DNA from: JBBRXZ01 sp038232415
GTDB lineage: Bacteria > Patescibacteriota > Saccharimonadia > Saccharimonadales > UBA4665
Assembly: GCA_038232415.1 (NCBI GenBank)
Contig: JBBSHY010000036.1
Location: 1 to 7,079 of the forward strand
Length of the DNA stretch: 7,079 nucleotides
Direction: 5' to 3'
The notes beneath the pieces were generated by a model. The model ran no database searches, was not told the DNA's origin, and saw only the letters and a list, made by a program, of their open reading frames with translations. Each line of letters begins with the position of its first letter. Within the stretch, counting starts at the first letter, position 1. This document shows, piece by piece, positions 1-5,807 of the stretch. Both the position numbers and the translations under genes were made by a program.

Positions 1-849
1 CAGCAAACCATGGACGCGTTACTGGGCATCGGCGTCAAACAATTCCGCCTGGTCAGTTACTGGAGCGACATAGAGCAAACACCCGGTAATTATGATTTCA
101 GCCAGTTAGACTGGCAGTTTCGTAAAGCCGAGGTGAAGCACGCCAAGGTCATACTGACCGTTGGCCTCAGGCAACCACGCTGGCCGGAGTGCCATGCCCC
201 CGACTGGGTTAACATAAACAAGCCAAGCAGCCAATGGCAACCGCAGCTGGAAACTTTTATGCAACAGGTGGTCCAGCGCTACAAAAACTCGCCAAGCCTG
301 CAAAGCTACCAGCTGGAAAACGAGTTCTTCCTGAAAGGTTTTGGCATCTGCGCCAATTTTGACCGGGAGCGTTTAGTTAGGGAGTACAATCTGGTCAAAA
401 AACTCGATACTAATCATCCGATTATAGTCGGCCGGAGCAATAATGCTTTGGGCTTTCCGGTCGGCCAGCCCCAGCCGGACGAATTCAGTATGTCCGTCTA
501 TAAGCGGGTGTGGGACGCCGGCGTCACCCACCGCTATCTGGAATACCCATATCCGGCCTGGTTTTATGGCTTCCTGGCCGGCACCCAGAAGATATTCAAC
601 CACCGCGATATGGTAATAGGCGAACTCCAGGCTGAAGCCTGGGAGCCAAATGGCCGGCAAATCACGCAAATCAGCCTTGATGAACAAAATAAGTCGCTCA
701 ACGCCAAACGCCTGAAAGACCGCTTCGGCTATGGCCAGGCCACTGGTATGCGCCAGGTCGACCTCTGGGGCGCCGAATACTGGTACTACCGTAAGACAGT
801 TCTCAATGACCCTAGCCTCTGGCAAGTCGCCAGGCAACAGTTCAAATAG
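1..849 (+). CDS. TIM-barrel glycoside hydrolase-like protein, 5'-partial (copy 1 of tandem pair)
   Basis: The frame is open from base 1, so the gene begins upstream of the window. The ATG at 10 aligns with an internal leucine of the downstream paralogue (about residue 30), so it is not the real start and roughly 27 residues are missing. Counting from that ATG, the protein shows RQPRWPE (54-60), SYQLENE (99-105) and GELQAEAW (204-211), then DLWGAEYWYYR near the C-terminus. In clan GH-A enzymes an Asn-Glu pair after strand 4 supplies the acid/base and a Glu after strand 7 the nucleophile; N104-E105 and E205 are good candidates. The 'YW(S)..E..PG.YDFS.LDWQ' opening resembles GH42/GH5-type proteins. 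Substrate is unknown. The TAG stop shares its G with the next gene's GTG, so the two are probably co-translated. The fold call is fairly firm; activity is inferred. Confidence 0.75.
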   Translation, partial: QQTMDALLGIGVKQFRLVSYWSDIEQTPGNYDFSQLDWQFRKAEVKHAKVILTVGLRQPRWPECHAPDWVNINKPSSQWQPQLETFMQQVVQRYKNSPSLQSYQLENEFFLKGFGICANFDRERLVREYNLVKKLDTNHPIIVGRSNNALGFPVGQPQPDEFSMSVYKRVWDAGVTHRYLEYPYPAWFYGFLAGTQKIFNHRDMVIGELQAEAWEPNGRQITQISLDEQNKSLNAKRLKDRFGYGQATGMRQVDLWGAEYWYYRKTVLNDPSLWQVARQQFK

Positions 850-1763
850 TGAAGCAACTAATTGATCCAAAATTATTCGGCGTCAGCTTTTCGCTAAAGC
901 AGTGCCGCAGCTTTGGGATTGACCCCCAGGAAACACTAAAGTGGTTATTGAATGAGGCAGGCTTTCGACGTTTTCGGTTGATGAGTTACTGGAATGAACA
1001 TGAAAAACAACCCAGCGCTTACAATTTTGCTGAGCTTGATTGGCAAATAGGCGCTATAAAAAAAGCCGGCGGTGAAATCAGTCTGTGTCTCGGCGCGCGG
1101 CAACCCCGCTGGCCGGAAAACCACTGGCCGGACTGGGCTTGGCAGCTTAATAAGACGGGAAGAAGCCAAGCACTATTAGAATATATTAGCAAGGTAGTAA
1201 AACGGTATAAGAATGAAAAGTGCATAATAAGCTACCAGCTGGAAAATGAAGCCCTTTTAAAGCGCTTTGGCGAGCACAGCGAAGTTGACCGCCAAAGGCT
1301 ACGCCGGGAACACTCGCTGGTTAAAAGCCTTGATCCGCGCCGGCCGGTCGTAATGACCACCAGCACATCCTGGGGCATACCGCTTAGACAGCCCCTACCG
1401 GACATAGTCGGCTTTTCTTTTTACCACACACTATACCGCGATGGAAAATACCGGAAGTCCCAATTTTACCCCTGGGTACACCGTCTGCGCCGTTCACTAA
1501 TTAAAGCCATACATCAAAAGCCGGTTTTTATTCATGAGCTCCAGCTTGAACCCTGGGGGCCGGCCGCCATCTGGAAGATGCCCTTAGAGGAACAGAATAA
1601 ATCTATGAGCACCGGCCAGATATTAAAAAACGTACAGCTAGCTGAACGTATCAAGGCGCCGCCCATCGACTTATGGGGCGCGGAATGGTGGTACTGGCGC
1701 CTTATTAAACATAAAGATCCGGCTATTTGGCAGGCAGTTCGACAGGCAATTACTAAAGAATAG
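849..1763 (+). CDS. TIM-barrel glycoside hydrolase-like protein (copy 2 of tandem pair)
   Basis: Complete 304-residue paralogue of the preceding gene. The GTG start overlaps the upstream TAG by one base, which fits translational coupling. Shared blocks are the FRLMSYWNEHE opening (43-52), RQPRWPE (84-90), SYQLENE (128-134), HELQLEPW (229-236), EEQNKS (247-252) and DLWGAEWWYW (274-283). N133-E134 (acid/base) and E230 (nucleophile) match the clan GH-A arrangement. There is no signal peptide or membrane segment at the N-terminus, so it is probably cytoplasmic unless exported by another route. The two copies have diverged most between the two catalytic blocks, which could change substrate choice. 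Family assignment within GH-A (GH5, GH39, GH42 or an unclassified group) cannot be settled by eye. No terminator is evident between this gene and smpB. Confidence 0.77.
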   Translation: MKQLIDPKLFGVSFSLKQCRSFGIDPQETLKWLLNEAGFRRFRLMSYWNEHEKQPSAYNFAELDWQIGAIKKAGGEISLCLGARQPRWPENHWPDWAWQLNKTGRSQALLEYISKVVKRYKNEKCIISYQLENEALLKRFGEHSEVDRQRLRREHSLVKSLDPRRPVVMTTSTSWGIPLRQPLPDIVGFSFYHTLYRDGKYRKSQFYPWVHRLRRSLIKAIHQKPVFIHELQLEPWGPAAIWKMPLEEQNKSMSTGQILKNVQLAERIKAPPIDLWGAEWWYWRLIKHKDPAIWQAVRQAITKE

Positions 1764-1787
1764 TAGCGCTAAACCTGACTAACACTT

Positions 1788-1793
1788 TACAAT
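1788..1793 (+). promoter_or_regulatory. -10 box of smpB, predicted leaderless transcript
   Basis: TACAAT ends 7 bases before the smpB ATG at 1801, so transcription would begin at about 1800, on or beside the start codon. No Shine-Dalgarno sequence lies between. No convincing -35 is visible at the normal distance. Confidence 0.5.
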
Positions 1794-1800
1794 AGCTGTT

Positions 1801-2265
1801 ATGGCAAAGAAGAAACCGAACCAGCTAAAGACTATCAGTAACCCCCGGGCCCGGCATGATTATGAGCTCGGCGATTCTTTAGTGGTGGGTATTGAGCTGT
1901 CCGGGGCTGAGACAAAAAGCCTGCGCATGGGCCACGGCCAACTACGCGGCGCCTATGTCACCGTCAAACAGAACGAGTTATTCCTGATCAACGCCACTAT
2001 ATCCGGCACCACGGGCATACCTATAAACGAATCCGACCAGACGCGCGCCCGCAAACTGCTGGCTAAAAAGCGCGAAATCGCCGCGCTTGTGGCCGCCAAA
2101 CAAGAAGGCAAAACCATTGTCCCGCTCGATATCCTCACCCGCGGCCGTTATATAAAATTACGAATATCAGTGGGAAAAGGCAAGAAACGTTACGACAAAC
2201 GCCAGGCCTTAAAAGCCCGCGATGACGATAGGCGCACGGCCGCCGCCCTCAAATCTGCCCGTTAA
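1801..2265 (+). CDS. smpB: SsrA-binding protein SmpB
   Basis: A 154-residue protein with the normal SmpB length and order of motifs. It binds tmRNA (SsrA) and delivers it to ribosomes stalled on broken messages, as part of cytoplasmic trans-translation. Visible hallmarks are ARHDYELGDSLVVGIELSGAE (17-37, the opening 'N.KA.HDY.....E.GI.L.G.E.KSLR' block), the TKSLR and LRGAYVTVK segments, a RARKLLAKKREI helix (62-73), and GKGKKRYDKRQALK (126-139), equivalent to the 'GKK.yDKR' block that contacts tmRNA. The basic C-terminal tail (RDDDRRTAAALKSAR) is expected to enter the mRNA channel. The ATG at 1801 is chosen because it gives the usual lysine-rich N-terminus and sits directly after a -10 box. 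The tmRNA gene itself is not in the window. Confidence 0.96.
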   Translation: MAKKKPNQLKTISNPRARHDYELGDSLVVGIELSGAETKSLRMGHGQLRGAYVTVKQNELFLINATISGTTGIPINESDQTRARKLLAKKREIAALVAAKQEGKTIVPLDILTRGRYIKLRISVGKGKKRYDKRQALKARDDDRRTAAALKSAR

Positions 2266-2269
2266 CTCC

Positions 2270-2298
2270 TTGCCTGTAACTGCTTCATCGGTTATAAT
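2270..2298 (+). promoter_or_regulatory. Promoter of tRNA-Asn
   Basis: TTGCCT (2270-2275), a 17-base spacer and a perfect TATAAT (2293-2298). Transcription would start near 2305, leaving about 14 bases of 5' leader for RNase P to remove before the mature tRNA at 2319. It lies almost directly behind the smpB stop. Confidence 0.8.
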
Positions 2299-2318
2299 TC
2301 CCCGGGTCTGATCAATAG

Positions 2319-2393
2319 TCCGGGGTAGCTCAGCGGTAGAGCGGGGCGCTGTTAACGCCTAGGTCGCTGGTTCGAATCCAGTCCCCGGAGCCA
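2319..2393 (+). tRNA. tRNA-Asn (anticodon GTT), CCA encoded
   Basis: A full cloverleaf can be drawn. The acceptor is TCCGGGG (2319-2325) with CCCCGGA (2383-2389), seven Watson-Crick pairs. The D arm is GCTC/GAGC around AGCGGTA. The anticodon stem is GGGCG/CGCCT, with loop CTGTTAA and anticodon GTT at 2351-2353. The variable loop is AGGTC, and the T arm is GCTGG/CCAGT around TTCGAAT. G73 is at 2390 and CCA at 2391-2393. Its 3' end matches the partial copy at 7052-7075, so it is the likely attachment site of the island to its right. No normal terminator follows it; the related hairpin/T-run sequences now sit further right, between island genes. Confidence 0.97.
2370..2393 (+). repeat. Left attachment-like repeat (3' end of tRNA-Asn)
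   Basis: From G53 of the T stem to the CCA end of tRNA-Asn. It matches 7052-7075 at 22 of 24 positions, with differences at 2385 (C/T) and 2387 (G/A). The last six bases, GAGCCA, also begin the three internal repeats. Confidence 0.72.
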
Positions 2394-2455
2394 GACCAAG
2401 CAGTGCAAAAGGCTGACTGAGTTCCATGACCGAAAGTTAGTTTCGCTCCTTGGTC
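2394..2455 (+). repeat. Inverted repeat directly behind the tRNA
   Basis: GACCAAG (2394-2400) is the exact complement of CTTGGTC (2449-2455); allowing one mismatch the arms reach 10 bases. A second hairpin, CGAAA-GTTAG-TTTCG (2431-2445), sits inside. GACAAG (2457-2462) could compete for the right arm. There is no T-run, so it is not an ordinary terminator. The stretch GACCAAGCAGTGCA also loosely resembles the internal repeat (shared CCAAGCA). It could be a recombinase arm site, an RNA switch ahead of the next gene, or chance. Confidence 0.45.
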
Positions 2456-2479
2456 AGACAAGAATTGAAGATTTTATAT

Positions 2480-4207
2480 ATGGACGCAGGAAAACGAACT
2501 TTAAGTGACATAATCAAATCCAACAGGTTGCTGGATGTACCTTTCTATCAGCGTAGCTATGTATGGGGGAAAGACCAATGGGAGCGTTTATTGGAAGATG
2601 TAGAACTTATATCCGAAACAGATCATCGCTATTTCATCGGTTCTATAATTCTTAAACAGCAACAGACTAATTCAAGTAGTCGTTACGAAAAACGTACCAT
2701 TATTGATGGTCAGCAACGTCTGACAACACTGAGCATTTTCTTTAAAGTTTTGAGCTTAAAGATGAATGATGCACCTAGGTTCGACGACTGCTTTAGGTTA
2801 AGTCGAGACGAGAACGGTAATCGCAACCTAGCAATTCGACATTCATACCGTGACATAGATGCGTTCAATCGTGCACTTGATGCGGAATCAACTACCGAAC
2901 TCAGTGGTGAAGATAGGATCACCCAGTGCTTTAATTACTTCGTAAAACATGTTAATCCTGACAAGCTTAGTTTCGATAAAATATATAACAGTCTGTTGTT
3001 TGTGGGTATCGACCTGGGTATCGAAGAAGATGAACAGCAGATTTTCGACACCATTAACTCACTCGGTGTACGTCTTACTACTTCTGAGCTACTAAAAAAC
3101 TATTTCTTTAAAGAGAATAACATCGACCAGTACGAGGAATACTGGCGTAAAACATTTGAGACCGACAAGGCGACGATTGCATATTGGGAACAAGAGATTA
3201 CAGCCGGTAGGTTCAAGCGTACTCTGATTGACGTGTTCTTCTATTCTTTCTTGCAAATAAAAATTCAAGACAAGTCACTTGGCGTAGACACTAAAGATAA
3301 ACTACTATATGGAAAAGTCGAACGGCTCTTTGAGTCGTACAAGCACTTTCTAGGTAAGTATCAATCTGACACGATTCCGTTTCTTACCGAAATACGTGAA
3401 TACGCTAACCTTTTCAGAGAAATCATTCACCCATCCAGTGTCATTCACCCGATTGAACACGGTAATGCGATTAGTCGCATCAATAACGTAATCTTTGGCC
3501 TGGACGCGTCAATTCTCATTTCTTATGTGTTATTCATAGTAAAAGAGAACGGCGGAGATGAGGAATCGCTTGCTGGCATTCTGAATGCCGTGGAAGCATA
3601 TATTGTTCGTCGCGTAATCGTAAAGGCTTCAACTAAAGAATATGGTAGTTTGTTCAACGAATCACTCATCCTAAACAATATCTACACAAGAGAAGGATTT
3701 TTCGACTACGTTCACGAGAAGGGTGATAAAAACTTGTACGTGCCAAATGACCACCAACTCCAGCAGGGTTTTGATAATTCCAAGCTCACCAATGATCGGG
3801 CGAGGGGTATCCTATATCTCTTGGAGTCCAGCGTTCGTGATTATAATCGCCAGAGTAATAGCTTGCTGAGTATGAAGAAATACAGTCTTGAACACCTTAT
3901 GCCAAAGAAATGGGAGAATAACTGGGGCAAATTAGAAGATCAAGATGCTATTGATTTCAGAGACAACAAGCTACTAACGCTTGGAAACCTTGCAATCATT
4001 ACACAGTCACTTAACGCGAATATTAACGATGCGGACTGGCAAACTAAGCTCAAGGGGCGTGGTAGTCATAAGGGCCTGAAAGCGTACTCCGGTGGCATAG
4101 AAACCCTTACCGAATATCTTGATAAGAAAATCTGGGACGAGAATTCTATTCAAGAACGTGCTAGTAAGCTCTACGAAAAGGCAGTTATTATTTGGCCTGT
4201 TGGCTAA
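2480..4207 (+). CDS. DUF262-DUF1524 protein, GmrSD-like putative type IV restriction/defence endonuclease
   Basis: 575 residues from the ATG. The N-terminal DUF262 domain shows PFYQRSYVWGKDQWERLLED (21-40), YFIGSIIL (51-58), the nucleotide-binding/hydrolysis signature DGQQRLTTL (76-84) and IFDTINSLGVRLT (188-200). The C-terminal DUF1524 domain is a His-Me finger nuclease type, with YSLEHLMPKKW (468-478, candidate catalytic His 472) and LGNLAIITQSLNANI (501-515). Known relatives include GmrSD, which cuts glucosylated hydroxymethylcytosine DNA, and SspE of phosphorothioate defence; both domains in one polypeptide is common. The target here is unknown. An in-frame TTG at 2450 would add ten residues, but it lies inside the inverted repeat, and the ATG start gives the usual short lead into the first domain. 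No clear promoter precedes it, so read-through from the tRNA is possible. The stop abuts the first internal repeat. Confidence 0.86.
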   Translation: MDAGKRTLSDIIKSNRLLDVPFYQRSYVWGKDQWERLLEDVELISETDHRYFIGSIILKQQQTNSSSRYEKRTIIDGQQRLTTLSIFFKVLSLKMNDAPRFDDCFRLSRDENGNRNLAIRHSYRDIDAFNRALDAESTTELSGEDRITQCFNYFVKHVNPDKLSFDKIYNSLLFVGIDLGIEEDEQQIFDTINSLGVRLTTSELLKNYFFKENNIDQYEEYWRKTFETDKATIAYWEQEITAGRFKRTLIDVFFYSFLQIKIQDKSLGVDTKDKLLYGKVERLFESYKHFLGKYQSDTIPFLTEIREYANLFREIIHPSSVIHPIEHGNAISRINNVIFGLDASILISYVLFIVKENGGDEESLAGILNAVEAYIVRRVIVKASTKEYGSLFNESLILNNIYTREGFFDYVHEKGDKNLYVPNDHQLQQGFDNSKLTNDRARGILYLLESSVRDYNRQSNSLLSMKKYSLEHLMPKKWENNWGKLEDQDAIDFRDNKLLTLGNLAIITQSLNANINDADWQTKLKGRGSHKGLKAYSGGIETLTEYLDKKIWDENSIQERASKLYEKAVIIWPVG

Positions 4208-4242
4208 GGTTCAAGACCGACATGCTGAGCCAAGCATAAGCA
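4208..4242 (+). repeat. Internal repeat 1: tRNA-3'-end-like segment plus GAGCCAAGCATAAGCA
   Basis: The exact 16-mer lies at 4227-4242. Upstream, GG (4208-4209), loop TTCAAGA (4210-4216) and CC follow the T-arm consensus. Exactly 12 bases separate the loop from a G73-CCA equivalent at 4229-4232, the spacing found in every normal tRNA. It therefore looks like the last 25 bases of a tRNA of different sequence, starting at the base after the DUF262 stop. The match to tRNA-Asn itself is confined to GGTTC, two Cs and the GAGCCA end. Confidence 0.7.
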
Positions 4243-4264
4243 CTTTGCAAGAAGTGTTTTTTTT
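4241..4264 (+). terminator. Rho-independent terminator after the DUF262 gene
   Basis: CACTT (4241-4245), a six-base loop and AAGTG (4252-4256), followed directly by eight T (4257-4264). The left arm overlaps the end of internal repeat 1. The stem is short and AT-leaning, but its form is standard. Confidence 0.78.
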
Positions 4265-4283
4265 GTTTTAGGATTGATTGCTC

Positions 4284-4289
4284 TATACT
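4284..4289 (+). promoter_or_regulatory. -10 box for the permease gene
   Basis: TATACT, with TTGC just upstream, recalls the TGCTATA boxes of the later cassettes. A start near 4296 gives an 18-base leader containing AGGA (4296-4299), too far from the ATG at 4314 for a strong ribosome site. TATAGT at 4289-4294 is an alternative -10. No good -35 is seen. Confidence 0.45.
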
Positions 4290-4313
4290 ATAGTTAGGAA
4301 TCTTAAAACATAT

Positions 4314-4808
4314 ATGCAAAACCGTGTACGAAATTTTTCAATTAAGGTGTCGCATTTGGCTAGCACAACGGCGGCCTTTGTTCTGTCCATGGTCGTGGTA
4401 CTCGTCTGGCTGGTCGCTGGTCCACGCTATCATTTTTCGGATACCTGGTTGATTACCATTACGGTTATTACTGACGTGATTATCTTCGTAATGGTCTTTT
4501 CGATCCAGAATACACAAGCACGAGACAGCAAGGCCATACAACTCAAACTTAATGAGTTAATTGTCGCCGACAAGAAAGCCCGTGACACATTCATAGGGCT
4601 TGAGACACTTACAGACAACGAGCTGGAGCATCTTGATGATGATTTTAAGAAGTTGCTATCAAAATTAGAAGTGCATCCAGCCATGCATAAACTTCATACA
4701 ACCATTAAACAAGAAAAGGCCAAACGACCAAGTTTTTACAAGCAGACTGAGCACTTCGTTGATGCATTGCTAAGTCCTTTAAGCAGCAAGGATAGGAATC
4801 AAGAGTAG
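4314..4808 (+). CDS. Low-affinity iron permease family membrane protein (PF04120-like)
   Basis: 164 residues from ATG 4314. Two membrane segments are clear: about 20-35 (AAFVLSMVVVLVWLVAG) and 45-64 (WLITITVITDVIIFVMVFSI). The block VWLVAGPRYHFSDTW, then MVFSIQNTQARD (60-71) and AIQLKLNELI (74-83), closely matches the 'W...GP.f.FSDTWQL.IN....FLMVFLIQNTQNRD..A.QLKLDELI' pattern of the bacterial low-affinity iron permease family. The remainder is a charged cytoplasmic helical tail (to 164), longer than in many members. Transport by this bacterial family is poorly proven, so function is by name only. A TTG-initiated version from 4278 is unlikely, because that codon lies within the promoter. The gene has its own promoter and sits between two internal repeats as a self-contained cassette. 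Confidence 0.8.
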   Translation: MQNRVRNFSIKVSHLASTTAAFVLSMVVVLVWLVAGPRYHFSDTWLITITVITDVIIFVMVFSIQNTQARDSKAIQLKLNELIVADKKARDTFIGLETLTDNELEHLDDDFKKLLSKLEVHPAMHKLHTTIKQEKAKRPSFYKQTEHFVDALLSPLSSKDRNQE

Positions 4809-4828
4809 TCGAATTAAAGTTGCGAAGC

Positions 4829-4859
4829 TCGTCTAGTAGGGGGAGCCAAGCATAAGCAT
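4829..4859 (+). repeat. Internal repeat 2
   Basis: The exact 16-mer GAGCCAAGCATAAGCA is at 4843-4858, followed by T as in copy 3. TCGTCTA lies 14 bases upstream of it (4829-4835), at the same offset as in copy 3. The bases between are not conserved, and no canonical T-loop lies at tRNA spacing. Confidence 0.8.
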
Positions 4860-4879
4860 TTTAAGAAGAGTGTTTTTTT
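4857..4879 (+). terminator. Rho-independent terminator after the permease gene
   Basis: CATTTT (4857-4862), loop AAGA, AGAGTG (4867-4872; two G-T pairs), then seven T (4873-4879). It occupies the same place after the 16-mer as the terminator at 4241, with a related but changed sequence that still folds. Confidence 0.68.
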
Positions 4880-4887
4880 GCTATAAT
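4879..4887 (+). promoter_or_regulatory. Extended -10 promoter of the small membrane gene
   Basis: TGCTATAAT, a perfect -10 with the TG extension, begins on the last T of the preceding terminator. Transcription would start at about 4894, exactly at an in-frame GTG, predicting a leaderless message. Confidence 0.68.
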
Positions 4888-4893
4888 TTCTCC

Positions 4894-5154
4894 GTGATAA
4901 AAAGTCGTTACTTGACCACCGTAACCTTACCTACATTGGCTGTTGTTTTCGTGCTCCTTTTTACAGTACCCCTATACCAACGTTCAGTTACTTTAGAATG
5001 CGGCCTTAAACAAGGAGCCATCCGCCGAAGCTTAATTCAAGGGGATAGCAAAGATACTATTCGCCATGAAATTGAGAAAGCTGTTCTGTTGAACACACTA
5101 GGTGATTGCGTAGGGCCAAGACACACAGCAACTTACAAGCTGTATGTACTCTAG
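4894..5154 (+). CDS. Unrecognised small membrane-anchored protein (86 aa)
   Basis: I do not recognise this protein. From the GTG it has a short basic N-terminus (IKSRYL), one hydrophobic segment at about 8-27 (TTVTLPTLAVVFVLLFTVPL), and a roughly 58-residue polar domain that would lie outside the membrane if the N-terminus stays in. That domain has two cysteines (C36, C72) that could form a disulfide. The hydrophobic stretch has no lipobox, and there is no obvious signal-peptidase site. The frame is open upstream to a GTG at 4870, but that codon lies in the stem of a terminator and before the -10 box, so 4894 is the better start. Neighbouring cassettes carry a permease-like protein and a toxin-antitoxin pair; nothing links it to either. 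It could be a short-range defence or immunity protein, but that is a guess. Confidence 0.62.
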   Translation: MIKSRYLTTVTLPTLAVVFVLLFTVPLYQRSVTLECGLKQGAIRRSLIQGDSKDTIRHEIEKAVLLNTLGDCVGPRHTATYKLYVL

Positions 5155-5175
5155 CAAAGAATTATAGTTCTAACT

Positions 5176-5206
5176 TCGTCTACTGTGTAGAGCCAAGCAT
5201 AAGCAT
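5176..5206 (+). repeat. Internal repeat 3
   Basis: The exact 16-mer is at 5190-5205, then T. TCGTCTA is at 5176-5182, at the same 14-base offset as in copy 2. A perfect small palindrome, TCTAC-TGT-GTAGA (5179-5191), leads into GAGCCA. Unlike copies 1 and 2 it is not followed by a hairpin with a T-run; the next 15 bases are only AT-rich. Confidence 0.8.
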
Positions 5207-5221
5207 ATATAATTTTTGCAT

Positions 5222-5249
5222 TTGACTTAATGTTTACGTCTGCTATACA
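5222..5249 (+). promoter_or_regulatory. Promoter of the toxin-antitoxin operon
   Basis: TTGACT (5222-5227), a 16-base spacer, and an extended -10 TGC-TATACA (5241-5249). The start would be near 5256, two bases before the antitoxin ATG, so the message should be leaderless. Such operons are usually repressed by their own antitoxin; I do not see a clear palindromic operator here. Confidence 0.72.
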
Positions 5250-5257
5250 ATGTCATC

Positions 5258-5533
5258 ATGAGTAACAATTTATTGAGCATTCGCACGGACGATCAAACCA
5301 AAAAAGAGGTAACAGACTTTGCTGCCTCTGTTGGCCTATCTGTTAGTGCTTTCGTGACTGTAATACTTAAACAGGCTGTGCGTGAGGGTCGGGTCGTATT
5401 AACACCTACGCTTGAGCCTACTCCTTACCTAGAAAAGATTATGCGCGAGGCACAGGCTGATTATAAGGCTGGTCGCAACGTCACCAAGACTAAAACCAAA
5501 GAAGAAGCCTTAGACCATCTCCGATCTCTATGA
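5258..5533 (+). CDS. RelB/DinJ family antitoxin
   Basis: A 91-residue ribbon-helix-helix protein. SNNLLSIRTDDQTKKEVTDF (2-21) is the DNA-contacting strand and first helix; ASVGLSVSAFVTVILKQAVREGRV (23-46) is the second helix with the typical 'LGLs.S.Ai...l.q.v.e..i' pattern. The C-terminal half (from about 50) is charged and helical and should wrap the toxin. In this family the antitoxin both blocks its partner and represses the operon. The reading frame ends ATGA, so its stop overlaps the toxin start by four bases, as is usual for these pairs. The ATG at 5258 follows the -10 box by eight bases. Confidence 0.9.
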   Translation: MSNNLLSIRTDDQTKKEVTDFAASVGLSVSAFVTVILKQAVREGRVVLTPTLEPTPYLEKIMREAQADYKAGRNVTKTKTKEEALDHLRSL

Positions 5534-5790
5534 AAGCTGAGTTTCATAAGACGTTCGATAAGCAACTAGCTAAGTTGCCAAAGAAACGCCGCGACAAAGT
5601 AATTGATACTGTTGGCCTGTTTTTGGACGACCCAGTGGATACGGCGCTGCTCAATCACGCACTAACTGGCGAATGGGCTGGCTTTCGTTCAATCAGTGCA
5701 GGTGGTGACCTACGTCTACACTTTGAAATGATCAACGATGATACTGCACACTTTGTAGCCGTCGGCACGCATAGCCAGCTTTATAAATAA
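5530..5790 (+). CDS. RelE/YafQ family mRNA interferase toxin
   Basis: 86 residues, the usual size for YafQ. YafQ-type toxins cut mRNA in the ribosomal A site. The C-terminal half carries the family pattern: LNHALTGEWAGFRSI (41-55), GGDLRLHFEM (58-67) and VGTHSQLYK (78-86). By analogy with E. coli YafQ, H43, D60 and H81 are the likely active-site residues, with an aromatic residue at 85. The basic N-terminal helices (HKTFDKQLAKLPKKRRDKV) match the family's 'F.k.lkkl.k' start. All expected catalytic positions are kept, so it is probably active. The ATGA overlap with the antitoxin gene ensures coupled translation. Confidence 0.9.
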   Translation: MKAEFHKTFDKQLAKLPKKRRDKVIDTVGLFLDDPVDTALLNHALTGEWAGFRSISAGGDLRLHFEMINDDTAHFVAVGTHSQLYK

Positions 5791-5792
5791 AC

Positions 5793-5807
5793 CTGAGACT
5801 TACTCAG
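5793..5807 (+). terminator. Weak hairpin after the toxin gene
   Basis: CTGAG-ACTTA-CTCAG begins three bases after the toxin stop. The stem is perfect but only five pairs, and it is followed by ATTTGC rather than a true T-run, so termination would be weak. From here to the Fic gene no coding region is credible; the stretch 5811-5947 shows nothing I can name. Confidence 0.35.

Noticed and set aside
2394..2455. tRNA-like structure from the seven-base arms behind tRNA-Asn
   Set aside because: Seven pairs suit an acceptor stem, but no T arm with a proper loop forms next to the 3' arm.
2450..2479. TTG at 2450 as the start of the DUF262 protein
   Set aside because: It falls in the right arm of the inverted repeat, TTG is a rare start, and ATG 2480 gives the usual DUF262 beginning. 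It cannot be fully excluded.
4278..4313. TTG at 4278 as the start of the iron permease family protein
   Set aside because: The codon overlaps the promoter, and the family N-terminus is matched well from ATG 4314.
4870..4893. GTG at 4870 as the start of the small membrane protein
   Set aside because: It lies in the stem of a terminator and upstream of the -10 box; the in-frame GTG at 4894 coincides with the predicted transcript start.
4227..5205. CRISPR array from the three repeated 16-mers
   Set aside because: The spacing is 616 and 347 bases with genes between, and there are no cas genes.
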